NCBI RefSeq assembly: GCF_008831235.1
Contig: NZ_WBKF01000001.1
Coordinates: 372,001 to 436,000, forward strand
Direction of reading: 5' to 3'
Source: Pseudoclavibacter sp. CFCC 11306
GTDB lineage: Bacteria > Actinomycetota > Actinomycetes > Actinomycetales > Microbacteriaceae
Length of the DNA stretch: 64,000 nt
This document shows, in pieces, positions 17,504 to 26,365 of this stretch (positions within the stretch are counted from its first letter, which is position 1; every line of letters begins with the position of its first letter). The notes under the pieces were generated by a model, which saw only the letters and a program-made list of their open reading frames with translations, was not told the DNA's origin and ran no database searches. The translations under genes and the position numbers were made by a program.

Positions 17504-19297
17504 ATGAGTGAGCAGATCGTACTTCCGGCTCTGGGCGAGTCGGTCACCGAGGGCACCGTCACCCGCTGGCTGAAGCAGGTCGGCGACCACGTCGAGGTGG
17601 ACGAGCCGCTGCTGGAGGTGTCGACGGACAAGGTCGACACCGAGGTACCCTCCCCCATCTCAGGCACACTGCAGCAGATTCTCGTACAGGAAGACGAGAC
17701 CGTCGAGGTCGGCGCCGTACTTGCAGTCGTCGGTGACGGGCCAGCGGCTGAGGCTCCTGCACAGACAGAAGCCGCACCCGCCAAGTCGCAGCCCGAGCCC
17801 GCTCCCGAAGCGCCCGCCGCCGCACCCGCACCCGCACAAGCGGAAGCCTCCGCCGCTGCGCCTGCTGCAGGTGCGTCTGCCACAGGCGAGCAGATCGTGC
17901 TTCCGGCTCTGGGCGAGTCGGTCACCGAGGGCACCGTCACCCGCTGGCTGAAGCAGGTCGGCGACCACGTAGACGAAGACGAGCCGCTGCTGGAGGTCTC
18001 GACGGACAAGGTCGACACCGAGGTGCCCTCCCCCATCTCAGGCACACTGCAGCAGATTCTCGTGCAGGAGGACGAGACCGTCGAGGTCGGCGCCGTGCTT
18101 GCCGTCGTCGGTGACGGTGCCGCTCCGGCCGCTGAGCCTGCTGCGGCCGAAGCCGCACCGGCTCCGGAAGCGGCACCGGCTCCGGAAGCGGCACCTGCAC
18201 CGGAGGCGGCACCTGCTCCGCAGCCCGAGCCAGCCACCTCGTCCGCCGCGCCGCAGCCGGAGTCGGCGCCTGCAGCCGCGACTGAGACCGAGCCTGCTTC
18301 GCCGGCTCCGGCCGCAGAGCAGAGCTCGGCAGAGCGTCGCAGCGGTCAGGTCGCCGCGCTCAGCGGACACGCCTATGTGACCCCTATCGTGCGCAAGCTC
18401 GCATCGCGTCTCGGCATCGATCTCGACCAGGTCACCGGAACCGGCGTCGGCGGACGCATCCGCAAGGAGGACGTGCTCAACGCGCAGGCGGCCCAGGCCA
18501 CTCAGCCCTCACCCGCCTCGACGGCTGCGGCCTCGTCTGCTCCTGAGCCGAAGCGCGGCTATGAGCTGCCGAAGCCTTCAGACCTTCGCGGTCAGCGCGT
18601 CCCGCTGTCACGTCTGCGCCAGGTGCTCGCCCGCAACCTGGTGCATTCGATGCAGACCGCGGCACAGCTCACCTCGGTGGTCGAGGTCGACCTGACTGCT
18701 GTCGCCTCGTTCCGGCAGCAGCACAAGGCTGAGTTCCAGCAGAAGACCGGACAGAAGCTGTCGTACCTCCCGTTCTTCGCATATGCCGTGGCTCAGGCGC
18801 TGCCGGCTCACCCCGCTGTCAACGCGTCGATCGACGGTGACGAAGTGGTGTACCACGATCGCGAGAACATCGCGTTCGCCGTCGACACCGAGAAAGGTCT
18901 CTACGCGCCAGTCGTGCACGACGCAGGCAAGCAGAGCCTCGCTGACTTGGCGAAGAGCATCGCAGAGGTCGCCGAGCGCTCACGCGTCGGCTCACTGAAG
19001 CCTGATGACGTCGTCGGCGGAACGTTCACCATTACGAACACCGGCTCACGCGGTTCGCTGCTCGACACCCCGATCTTCTCGCTGCCGCAGTCGGCGATCC
19101 TCGGGACCGGTGCCGTCACCAAGCAGCCGCGCGTGCTGACCGTCGACGGTCAAGACGTCATCGCGATTCGTTCGGTGGCGTACCTGAGCCTCTCGTACGA
19201 TCACCGCATCATCGACGGAGCAGACGCCGCTCGGTTCCTCGGTGAGGTCAAGGCAATCGTCGAACAGGCTGACTTCTCGTCAGCACTCGGCATCTGA
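17504..19297 (+). CDS. sucB: 2-oxoacid dehydrogenase E2 component (dihydrolipoamide acyltransferase)
   Basis: The acyltransferase core of a 2-oxoacid dehydrogenase complex. It has 597 residues. There are two lipoyl domains (1-77 and 127-203), each with the lipoylated Lys in STDKVDTE (Lys43 and Lys169), joined by Ala/Pro/Glu-rich linkers. The E1/E3-binding domain follows (VRKLASRLGIDLDQVTGTG, about 290-320). The C-terminal catalytic domain has SYDHRIIDGADAARF with His567 and Asp571. In Actinobacteria this enzyme is annotated SucB but, as DlaT in M. tuberculosis, it is the E2 of the pyruvate dehydrogenase complex together with AceE; aceE is also in this window. AAGGAG precedes the ATG by nine bases. 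Operon with lpdA. Confidence 0.95.
   Translation: MSEQIVLPALGESVTEGTVTRWLKQVGDHVEVDEPLLEVSTDKVDTEVPSPISGTLQQILVQEDETVEVGAVLAVVGDGPAAEAPAQTEAAPAKSQPEPAPEAPAAAPAPAQAEASAAAPAAGASATGEQIVLPALGESVTEGTVTRWLKQVGDHVDEDEPLLEVSTDKVDTEVPSPISGTLQQILVQEDETVEVGAVLAVVGDGAAPAAEPAAAEAAPAPEAAPAPEAAPAPEAAPAPQPEPATSSAAPQPESAPAAATETEPASPAPAAEQSSAERRSGQVAALSGHAYVTPIVRKLASRLGIDLDQVTGTGVGGRIRKEDVLNAQAAQATQPSPASTAAASSAPEPKRGYELPKPSDLRGQRVPLSRLRQVLARNLVHSMQTAAQLTSVVEVDLTAVASFRQQHKAEFQQKTGQKLSYLPFFAYAVAQALPAHPAVNASIDGDEVVYHDRENIAFAVDTEKGLYAPVVHDAGKQSLADLAKSIAEVAERSRVGSLKPDDVVGGTFTITNTGSRGSLLDTPIFSLPQSAILGTGAVTKQPRVLTVDGQDVIAIRSVAYLSLSYDHRIIDGADAARFLGEVKAIVEQADFSSALGI
17510..18115 (+). repeat. direct repeat encoding the two lipoyl domains of sucB
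   Basis: Bases 17510-17737 and 17888-18115 are near-identical, offset by 378 bases (126 codons). Long blocks match exactly even at third codon positions. This indicates a recent duplication or continuing gene conversion of the lipoyl domain. Confidence 0.9.
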
Positions 19298-19329
19298 CCC
19301 TGACCGGGAACCAGACCCCGACTGAAGCT

Positions 19330-19344
19330 CCCTGACTGTCAGGG
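19330..19344. terminator. short hairpin after sucB
   Basis: CCCTGA-CTG-TCAGGG lies 33 bases past the sucB stop codon and covers the stop codon of the opposing gene. It is not followed by a T-run. The stronger hairpin at 19364 is the likelier terminator. Confidence 0.4.
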
Positions 19345-20334
19345 GGCGAAGAGCGCGAAGAGCATGGCCACGGCTACCACAGCCGTGGCCATTGCTTTTG
19401 GCGTCAGGAGTCGCAGAAGGAGCGGCTGGGTGGAGAGATCCTCGCTGACCGCCCGCGCACGACGTTCGCACCAGTCCACGCCGAGCTGCAGCTGTGCGTC
19501 ACAACGACCGAGCAGCGTTTGGAGCCGGCCCAGCAGCGTGGCGAGACCGACCAGCCGACCAGCCGTCCCGCGACGGCGTGCACGGTCTTTCTGCGCCTGC
19601 TTCGCCGACCTCGGCGCCGACCCGCCCGCCTGCTTCGCGACCCGCTCCGTCTTCGGACGGCGGAGCCTGCGCCTTCTTCCGGGCTTCGAGCGATGAGACT
19701 GTCGAACGCGAAGCTCGGCAGCCTCGACGGTGCGACCGACCGGCAGCAGTCGAGCCTGAGAGAGGCATCGGCTGCGCAGAAAGGCCTCACGCAGCGGGAC
19801 GCCGAGTTCGATCATGTCGAAGAGCTGCTGCAACTCGCCATCCGCCTCGTGAGCGTCGGGCCGCTCGGAACAGCTCGCGGCAAGATGCGTCAGGAGCGCT
19901 CTGACCAGGGCGAGATCAGACGAATCGAACTGCCGGAAGCCTGCAGGTCTCAGCGCGTCGCGAGCGTCCAGCCGAATGCGCCCGACCGAGTCGATTGCGA
20001 GATCGTCGGCGTCGAGTGATGCACACCTCCAGCCGTTCTGAGCCAGATAGTGCAGGGCGCTGAGCACTGCGAGAGCGATGTGGAACAGATGTGCGGACTG
20101 CAGCGGCCGTCTCGTCAGGACTTCGTTCAGCGTCCCAACGGTCGACGAGAGCAGAAGCAGGACTCCTTCGGCGCGATCGGGCTTCATGACTGCGTGCCGG
20201 TCTCTCGCCGCAGGCGTGCCGTGCGTGCTCACCGCCTCAGCGCTGCGCAGATGAGGATGACGCAGAAACCCATAGACCTGATGCTGCGCTGAACCGGGGG
20301 CGACCATGATCTCCGGGGCGTGCGCCACGTTCAT
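19339..20334 (-). CDS. membrane-anchored protein with degenerate protein-kinase-like region
   Basis: I do not recognise a named family. The frame gives 331 residues from ATG 20334 (the start is uncertain; a longer frame exists to 20607). Residues about 85-135 read like the middle of a protein kinase: SALHYLAQNGWRCASLDADDLAIDSVGRIRLDA resembles the helix-catalytic-loop-strand order, but the HRD Asp, the metal-binding Asn and the DFG motif are not intact, so it would be a pseudokinase if the resemblance is real. The C-terminal part is Arg/Lys-rich and ends in one hydrophobic helix (MATAVVAVAMLFALFAP), making it a tail-anchored protein. It faces sucB and is divergent from DUF4191, in the place where lipB-lipA lie in other Actinobacteria. 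Confidence 0.55.
   Translation of the reverse strand: MNVAHAPEIMVAPGSAQHQVYGFLRHPHLRSAEAVSTHGTPAARDRHAVMKPDRAEGVLLLLSSTVGTLNEVLTRRPLQSAHLFHIALAVLSALHYLAQNGWRCASLDADDLAIDSVGRIRLDARDALRPAGFRQFDSSDLALVRALLTHLAASCSERPDAHEADGELQQLFDMIELGVPLREAFLRSRCLSQARLLPVGRTVEAAELRVRQSHRSKPGRRRRLRRPKTERVAKQAGGSAPRSAKQAQKDRARRRGTAGRLVGLATLLGRLQTLLGRCDAQLQLGVDWCERRARAVSEDLSTQPLLLRLLTPKAMATAVVAVAMLFALFAP
19364..19400 (+). terminator. sucB transcription terminator
   Basis: ATGGCCACGGCT-ACCAC-AGCCGTGGCCAT is a perfect 12-base stem with a five-base loop (19364-19392), followed on the plus strand by TGCTTTT. This has the form of an intrinsic terminator for lpdA-sucB. It lies inside the last codons of the opposing kinase-like gene, within its predicted membrane helix. 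Confidence 0.7.
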
Positions 20335-20576
20335 CGTGACCTGCCCAAGGCAGACTCGGAACGCCACCAGGCAGAGGACGAGCGGTGCGCAGGAACTGTG
20401 ACGAATGGCATGCCCCCACTTCACACCGATCGCAGTTCCCGCGGCACCTTCCGCGTGGGCATGTGCATCCCGATGACGACGTTGTCGGGCTGTGCAGAGA
20501 CCGGATTCGCGGTATTGCGTGATGGCAATCTGCGGAGTGCCCACGGCATCCCCCGATTCTCGGTATTCTAGAAAGC

Positions 20577-21284
20577 ATGTCCAAGACCAAGTCCTCCACG
20601 AAATCACCAGGGCGCCTGAAGCAGCTCTGGCAGGTGCTCACCATGACGGTGAAAGCCGACAAAAGCACGATCGGCTGGCTGCTGCTGGCGTTCCTCGGCC
20701 CACTGTTCGTGGGCATCGTCATCGCCGTGCTGATCAGCCGGGACAACGTCTTCGGACTGATCGCCTGGATTCTGCTGGGCCTGCTCACCGGCATCCTGGT
20801 CGCGCTGATCGTGCTCGGGCGTCGGGCTGAAGCAGTCGCCTACACTCAGATCGAGGGCAAGCCCGGTGCGGTCGGCGCCGTGCTGCGCTCCACTCTGAAG
20901 CGCTCCTGGCAGGGCTCCGAGCTGCCTGTCGCGGTGAACCCGCGCACGCAGGACGCCGTCTACCGTGCGATCGGTCGCCCGGGCATCGTGCTCATCGGCG
21001 AGGGAGACGCCACTCGCGTGCAGCGTCTGCTGAACGACGAGCAGGTTAAGATTCGTCGAGTCGTTCCGAACATCGACGTCAACCGCATCGTCGTCGGAGA
21101 CGGCTCGGACGGCACTGTTCGACTGCGCCAGATCAATCGTCGACTCGCGAAGTTCAAGCCCCGGCTCACCCGTGCCGAGGTGGCAGCCGTCGCGAATCGA
21201 CTCACCTCGCTCGAACACGGATACGGTGTGCCGAAGGGCATGGATCCGAACAAGGTGCGCCCGAGCCACAAAGGTCAGCGCTGA
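20577..21284 (+). CDS. DUF4191 family membrane protein
   Basis: A 235-residue protein of the DUF4191 family, equivalent by position to Rv2219 of M. tuberculosis (between the lipoate/E2 genes and glnA1). Two hydrophobic segments (about residues 35-55 and 60-80) are followed by a cytoplasmic domain with AYTQIEGKPGAVGAVL near residue 90 and AVYRAIGRPGIVLIGEG near 125-140. The C-terminus is basic (GMDPNKVRPSHKGQR). Function is unknown. TATTCT (20564-20569) ends seven bases before the ATG, and there is no good ribosome binding site, which suggests leaderless transcription. Its end overlaps the end of the RDD gene. Confidence 0.9.
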   Translation: MSKTKSSTKSPGRLKQLWQVLTMTVKADKSTIGWLLLAFLGPLFVGIVIAVLISRDNVFGLIAWILLGLLTGILVALIVLGRRAEAVAYTQIEGKPGAVGAVLRSTLKRSWQGSELPVAVNPRTQDAVYRAIGRPGIVLIGEGDATRVQRLLNDEQVKIRRVVPNIDVNRIVVGDGSDGTVRLRQINRRLAKFKPRLTRAEVAAVANRLTSLEHGYGVPKGMDPNKVRPSHKGQR

Positions 21285-21694
21285 GCCGTTCTGCCAGCTA
21301 AGACGACGGCCGTTCCGGCTGCACGATCGTGCGCCGGGCGGCCGTCTTTGCCCCATACCAGCCCCGGCACGAAGAGGGCGAGCAACACGGTGCGAATGAG
21401 CACCTGGAGGACTCCAGGGCGACCGGCGTTGGCGACGTTGACCACGCGCATGCCGAAGACGAGATGCCCGAACCCCATGCCCAAGGTCGACACGAGGGTC
21501 AGCTGCATGACGACCCAGACTGCCATTGTGACCATTCCGTTGCCATGAGCGAAGGCCCAAGAGATCAGGGTGGCGATCCCCCAGTCGAGCCCGAGGCCGA
21601 GCAGTCGTCTTGGCAGACCGGCCAACGCGTCGCTGGGCACCGCCGATGAGGGATCGATCGATTCTGACGACGAATTCGGGGAGTTGTTCTGCAT
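21275..21694 (-). CDS. RDD family membrane protein
   Basis: A 139-residue membrane protein with an RDD domain. Residues 1-25 are Ser/Asn-rich and soluble, then LAGLPRRLLGLGLDWGIA holds the conserved Arg and Asp of the family. Hydrophobic segments lie near 33-50, 55-75 and 97-115, and the family signature GHLVFGMRVV is present between the second and third. The molecular role of small RDD proteins is unknown; some may be transport-related. Rv2219A occupies the same place next to glnA1 in M. tuberculosis. The ATG is six bases from a TAGAAT box. It is divergent from glnA across a 142-base region holding a GlnR-like site. Confidence 0.9.
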   Translation of the reverse strand: MQNNSPNSSSESIDPSSAVPSDALAGLPRRLLGLGLDWGIATLISWAFAHGNGMVTMAVWVVMQLTLVSTLGMGFGHLVFGMRVVNVANAGRPGVLQVLIRTVLLALFVPGLVWGKDGRPAHDRAAGTAVVLAGRTAQR

Positions 21695-21724
21695 CCCACG
21701 ATTCTAGTCAACCGAGCGCGCCTC

Positions 21725-21762
21725 GTAACATGCGCGAAATATTCGGGATACCGTTGAGTAAT
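21725..21762. promoter_or_regulatory. putative GlnR operator upstream of glnA
   Basis: GTAAC (21725), GAAAT (21736), GATAC (21747) and GTAAT (21758) recur with an exact 11-base period (five-base element, six-base spacer). This matches the actinobacterial GlnR layout gTnAC-n6-GaAAC-n6-GtnAC, with one or two mismatches. The site lies about 75-110 bases before the glnA start. GlnR would couple glnA transcription to nitrogen supply. Confidence 0.65.
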
Positions 21763-21766
21763 CAGC

Positions 21767-21783
21767 GTTTCATACGCTGAAAC
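21767..21783. promoter_or_regulatory. inverted repeat in glnA leader
   Basis: GTTTCA-TACGC-TGAAAC is a perfect inverted repeat just downstream of the GlnR-like site. It overlaps an alternative stem, CAGCGT-N5-ACGCTG (21763-21779). It could be part of the operator or a leader hairpin. Confidence 0.4.
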
Positions 21784-21836
21784 TCATCACTCCGGAGAAC
21801 ACCCGGGGTTTCCTTAAAGCACATGGAGTCGCAGGT

Positions 21837-23261
21837 ATGTTCAAAGATTCTTCAGAAGCTCTCAAGTACATCAGAGACGAAGGCGTCAAGTTCATCGACG
21901 TTCGTTTCACTGATCTGCCCGGAGTGCAGCAGCATTTCAATCTGCCTGCCGAGTTCGTCGACGAAGACTACTTCGTCGACGGTCAGCTCTTCGACGGCAG
22001 CTCGATCCGTGGCTTCGCGAGCATCGACGAATCCGACATGCAGCTGATCCCCGATGTCACCACGGCATACCTGGATCCCTTCCGCAAAGAGAAGACGCTG
22101 ATCTTCAACCATGACATCTTCAACCCGCGCAACGGCGAGATCTATTCGAAGGATCCCCGCCAGACGGCGAAGAAGGCCGAGGAATACCTCGCTTCGACCG
22201 GCATCGCCGACACTGCGATCTTCGCCAGCGAGGCCGAGTTCTTCATCTTCGACTCGGTGCGCTACGAGATCTCGTCAGGGCGCAGCTTCTACGAAGTCGA
22301 CTCCAACGAGGCTGCGTGGAACAGCGGCCGCGAAGAAGAGGGCGGCAACCTCGGCAACAAGACCCCGTACAAGGGCGGCTACTTCCCCGTCACTCCCGTC
22401 GACAAACTGGTCGATGTTCGCGACGAGATCGTGACCGAACTGATCGCCGCCGGCCTGCAGGTCGAGCGCAGCCATCACGAGGTGGGCACCGCCGGCCAGT
22501 GTGAGATCAACTACCGCTTCAGCACGCTCACCAACGCAGCCGACGACCTGCTCAAGTTCAAGTACATCGTCAAGAACGTGGCCCACCGCAACGGCAAGAC
22601 GGCGACCTTCATGCCGAAGCCGCTCTTCAACGACAACGGCTCGGGCATGCACACCCACCAGTCGCTGTGGAACGCCGGCAAACCGCTGTTCTACGACGAG
22701 ACCGGGTACGCCGGACTCTCCGATGTCGCACGCTGGTACATCGGCGGCATCCTGAAGCACGCTCCGGCGCTGCTGGCATTCACGAACCCCACGGTGAACT
22801 CGTACCACCGCCTCGTTCCGGGCTTCGAGGCTCCGGTCAACCTGGTGTACAGTGCCGGCAACCGTTCGGCGGCCGTGCGAATCCCGATCACCGGCACCAA
22901 CCCGAAGGCGAAGCGCCTCGAGTTCCGTGCGCCCGATGCCTCGGGCAACCCGTACTTCGCCTTCGCCGCTCAGCTCATGGCCGGCCTCGACGGCATCAAG
23001 AACAAGATCGAGCCGCACGAGCCGGTCGACAAGGATCTCTACGAGCTGCCTCCCGAGGAGGCCAAGGGCATCCCGCAGGTGCCCGGATCGCTCGACCGTG
23101 TGCTCGACGCACTCGAAGCCGACAGCGACTTCCTGCGTGCTGGCGACGTGTTCACCGACGAGGTGTTGAGCTCCTGGATCGAGATGAAGCGCGAGACCGA
23201 GCTCAAGCCGCTCGCTCAGCGCCCGCACCCCTACGAGTTCGAGCTGTACTACGGCTGCTGA
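21837..23261 (+). CDS. glnA: glutamine synthetase type I
   Basis: Makes glutamine from glutamate, ammonia and ATP; dodecameric and cytoplasmic, the main ammonia-assimilating enzyme. It has 474 residues. Active-site motifs include [17 protein letters not shown] (near residue 55), the GSI region with [21 protein letters not shown], and the glutamate flap region [17 protein letters not shown]. The adenylylation Tyr is Tyr402 in [10 protein letters not shown], so this is the GSI-beta form controlled by GlnE, which is encoded next door on the other strand. GGAG lies eight bases before the ATG. Transcription is probably controlled by GlnR through the upstream repeats. A strong hairpin follows the gene. 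Confidence 0.97.
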   Translation: MFKDSSEALKYIRDEGVKFIDVRFTDLPGVQQHFNLPAEFVDEDYFVDGQLFDGSSIRGFASIDESDMQLIPDVTTAYLDPFRKEKTLIFNHDIFNPRNGEIYSKDPRQTAKKAEEYLASTGIADTAIFASEAEFFIFDSVRYEISSGRSFYEVDSNEAAWNSGREEEGGNLGNKTPYKGGYFPVTPVDKLVDVRDEIVTELIAAGLQVERSHHEVGTAGQCEINYRFSTLTNAADDLLKFKYIVKNVAHRNGKTATFMPKPLFNDNGSGMHTHQSLWNAGKPLFYDETGYAGLSDVARWYIGGILKHAPALLAFTNPTVNSYHRLVPGFEAPVNLVYSAGNRSAAVRIPITGTNPKAKRLEFRAPDASGNPYFAFAAQLMAGLDGIKNKIEPHEPVDKDLYELPPEEAKGIPQVPGSLDRVLDALEADSDFLRAGDVFTDEVLSSWIEMKRETELKPLAQRPHPYEFELYYGC

Positions 23262-23281
23262 TCGCTGAACTCGCAGACGGC

Positions 23282-23335
23282 AACGCCGCTGCCTGACCGT
23301 GTCGCCCGACCGGGCGCCGATCAGGCAGCGGCGTT
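23282..23335. terminator. bidirectional terminator between glnA and glnE
   Basis: AACGCCGCTGCCTGA (23282-23296) and its perfect complement (23321-23335) form a 15-base stem. The 24-base loop itself contains CGCCCG-AC-CGGGCG (23303-23316). It lies between convergent genes and has no T-run, so it probably stops transcription from both sides. Confidence 0.75.
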
Positions 23336-23379
23336 CCGCATTTCTCGGCGGCATCTTCGTGCCTCGCGGCCTGCAGTGG

Positions 23380-26349
23380 TCACTCGCCGTAGAACAGCCG
23401 TTCGAACACACGTCGGGAGCGCCGGGTCGCACGCAGATAGTCGTTGTCGAGGCGTGCGCTCTGCCCACTCGCGTAGCCGAGCACGCGTGCGGTGGGCTCC
23501 AGGGCGCTGCCCGGTTCGGCGAGCACATCGCTGGCCGTGCCCGTCGCGAGGATGTTGGCGTCGCGTACCCGCGAGGCGAGCAGCCACGCGTGGCGCAGGG
23601 TCTCGGCATCGCTTTGAGAGATCGCCTCGGCGGTCTCGAGCGCCGAGAGCGCAGCGAGGGTGTGCGTCGTGCGCACGGTCGTGTCGTGTGCGGCAAGGCG
23701 CAGCTGATACAGCTGCACGATCCACTCCACATCGGTGAGAGAACCTCGGCCCAGTTTCACATGGCGTGACGAGTCGACGCCTCGCGGCAGCCGTTCGGAT
23801 TCCATGCGCGCTTTGAGCCGTTTGATCTGGCGCTCGTCATCGCGAGTGAGCGGTCTCTCCCACCGTACGGCGTTGATCGAGGCGAAGCTTCGGTCGAGCA
23901 GCTCGGGGTCGCCGGCGACCGGGGCCGCCCGCAGCAGTGCGTGACGCTCCCACGGCTCTGCCCAGCGCTCATAGTAGGCTGCGAGCCCTTCTGGCGTGCG
24001 GGCGATGGCGCCTTTGCGCCCCTCCGGCCGAAGATCCAGGTCGAGTTCGACCGGCATGCGAAAATCCTGCACGGCCTTGCCGAGCGCCTGCGCCGCAGCA
24101 CGGATGTTGGGGCGCTCGTGCACGGCCTCATACACATACATGACGTCGAGATCGGACGAGAACCCGATCTCGGCCCCGCCGAAGCGCCCGAGCCCGATGA
24201 CCGCCAGGCGCACGCCGAACCGCTCTTCGGCATCGAGCCACTCAAGCAGTGCCGTCAGCAGCGCCCGGTAGATGTCGGAGAGCGCCGGTGAGATGGTCTC
24301 GGCCGGCACCTCGTGAACGACGCTCCAGATGGCCAGCCGCAGCACTTCGCGGCGACGCACCTGCTGCAGCAGCGCGACCACTCGGTCGTCGGCCTTCGGG
24401 TGCCGAGCGACGATCGCGAGCATCTCGTGTCGCATCACTTCGAAGGTGCGCGGCTGCACTCCGTCGTCGTCGTCGAACCACTTGGCAGCCTCGGGCTGAC
24501 TGGCGAGCGCGTCGCCGATGAAGCGCGAACGAGACAGGGCTACAGCGAACCGGCGGGCGGCCACCGGAGAGTCCCGCAGCATCCGCAGATACCAATAGGC
24601 CTCTCCGATCGACTCGCTGACCCGGGTGAAGGCCAACAGCCCGAAATCCGGATCAGTGCCCTCGGCGAACAGCTCGAGCATGAGCGGCAGCAGATGGCGC
24701 TGGATCTCGGCGCGCCGACTCACTCCTGTCGTCAGCGCGGTGATGCGATCGAGCGCGCCTGCGGGATCGCGATAGCCGATCGCGCTGAGACGCTCGCGAG
24801 CATGCTGCTCAGTGAGCTGGAAATCGGCACCGGGGATGCGGGCGACCGCCGCGAGCAGCGGGCTGTAGAAGATGCGGGTGTGCAGATCGCGCACCGAGCG
24901 CTTCACCTCGGTCCAAACGGTCAGCAGTTCGTCGGCATCTGCGGCGAGCCTGCTGGAGCGGGCCAGAATGCGGAGCTCTTCGGGATCGGTCGGCATGAGA
25001 TGGGTACGCCGCATGCGTCGCACCTGCAGGCGATGCTCGAACACCCGAAGGGTGCGGTAGTCCTGGGCGAAGTCCTCGGCCTCGCGTCGTCCGATGTAGC
25101 CGTTGTCGGCGAGCTGGCGCAGCGCCTCCAGCGTGCCGCGAGCCCGTACTCGTTCGTCGTGCTGTCCGTGCACCAGCTGCAGCAGCTGTACGGTGAACTC
25201 GACGTCGCGCAGCCCGCCTGGGCCGAGCTTGATCTGTCTGGCCACCTGCTCGGGCGGGATGTGGTCGCTCACCCGTTCGCGCATCGCCTGCACCGACTCG
25301 ACGAAGTTCTCCTGCCGAGCCGATCGCCACACCATCGGGCGAATCGAGTCGATGTACTCGCGACCGAGCTCGACGTCGCCCGCCATGGCGCGTGCCTTGA
25401 GCAACGCCTGGAACTCCCAGCCCTTCGCCCACCGTTCGTAGTAAGCCAGATGCGACGCCACGGTGCGCACGAGCGCACCGTCCTTGCCCTCGGGACGAAG
25501 ATTCGCATCGACCTCCCACAGGCCGGGTTCGACACCGCCCGCCGAGATGATTCGCATCATCGACTGCACGATGCGCGTGGCGGTCACCAGGGCTCGGGTC
25601 GGGTCGGCGTCGTCGACCGGCTCGGCGACGTAGATGACATCGACGTCGCTGAGATAGTTCAGCTCGCGTGCGCCGGTCTTGCCCATCGCGATCACCGCGA
25701 TGCGCACGTGGTCGACGCGGTCTCCCAGCTGCGAACGGCACTCCTCACGGGCGAGCTGCAGGGCGGCATCCATCGCAGCATCGGCGAGATCGGCCAGGGC
25801 GACGCTCACTCGTGCGACGACGTCGCGGGGGTCGGGTGTGGCGAAATCCCAGTGCGCCAGCTGCGCGATGTGTCGTCGGTACCGGGTGCGCAGGGCGAGT
25901 GCGGCAGCCGAGACGCTGTGTGCAGCGGATGCCGGGGTCGCACATGCTCCGGTCGCCGTCTCGTATCGAGCGGCAGCGACGGCTTCGGCAAGGCTCTCAC
26001 GGTACTCGTCACGGGTCAGCGGCGACTCGTCATGGGTCAGGAACCAGTGCAGCTCGGCAGGGTCACGCAGCAGAAACTCGCTGAGCCCGAGAGATCCGCC
26101 GATCAGACGCAGCAGTCGGGTGAACGCCGCTTCGTCGACGTCGAGCACCGCCGGGTGACGCTCGGCGATGCCGATGAACTCGGTGAGGGCCGTATCTGGG
26201 TCTGCGGCCGTCGAGAACGCTGTCAGACGTCGGCAGACGACGTCTGACAGCGCCGTCTGCTGCTCATGCAGCAGATCGAACGCCCTGCTCGGCTCGGCGA
26301 ACCCGACGCGGGCGAGTTCGAGACGTGTCAGCGTCGGGGCGTGACTCAT
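23380..26349 (-). CDS. glnE: glutamine synthetase adenylyltransferase/deadenylylase
   Basis: Adds and removes AMP on the glutamine synthetase regulatory Tyr, switching the enzyme off and on with nitrogen status. It has 989 residues and two nucleotidyltransferase domains. The N-terminal (deadenylylating) one has GKTGARELNYLSDVDVIY at 223-240; the C-terminal (adenylylating) one has GRFGGAEIGFSSDLDVMYV around 715-735. Both keep the metal-binding Asp pairs, so both activities should be present. It lies 16 bases after glnA2 on the same strand, so they are co-transcribed, and it converges on glnA, its target. The same gene order is known in M. tuberculosis (glnA1, glnE, glnA2). Confidence 0.95.
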   Translation of the reverse strand: MSHAPTLTRLELARVGFAEPSRAFDLLHEQQTALSDVVCRRLTAFSTAADPDTALTEFIGIAERHPAVLDVDEAAFTRLLRLIGGSLGLSEFLLRDPAELHWFLTHDESPLTRDEYRESLAEAVAAARYETATGACATPASAAHSVSAAALALRTRYRRHIAQLAHWDFATPDPRDVVARVSVALADLADAAMDAALQLAREECRSQLGDRVDHVRIAVIAMGKTGARELNYLSDVDVIYVAEPVDDADPTRALVTATRIVQSMMRIISAGGVEPGLWEVDANLRPEGKDGALVRTVASHLAYYERWAKGWEFQALLKARAMAGDVELGREYIDSIRPMVWRSARQENFVESVQAMRERVSDHIPPEQVARQIKLGPGGLRDVEFTVQLLQLVHGQHDERVRARGTLEALRQLADNGYIGRREAEDFAQDYRTLRVFEHRLQVRRMRRTHLMPTDPEELRILARSSRLAADADELLTVWTEVKRSVRDLHTRIFYSPLLAAVARIPGADFQLTEQHARERLSAIGYRDPAGALDRITALTTGVSRRAEIQRHLLPLMLELFAEGTDPDFGLLAFTRVSESIGEAYWYLRMLRDSPVAARRFAVALSRSRFIGDALASQPEAAKWFDDDDGVQPRTFEVMRHEMLAIVARHPKADDRVVALLQQVRRREVLRLAIWSVVHEVPAETISPALSDIYRALLTALLEWLDAEERFGVRLAVIGLGRFGGAEIGFSSDLDVMYVYEAVHERPNIRAAAQALGKAVQDFRMPVELDLDLRPEGRKGAIARTPEGLAAYYERWAEPWERHALLRAAPVAGDPELLDRSFASINAVRWERPLTRDDERQIKRLKARMESERLPRGVDSSRHVKLGRGSLTDVEWIVQLYQLRLAAHDTTVRTTHTLAALSALETAEAISQSDAETLRHAWLLASRVRDANILATGTASDVLAEPGSALEPTARVLGYASGQSARLDNDYLRATRRSRRVFERLFYGE

Positions 26350-26365
26350 CAGCGGCCGTTCGAGA

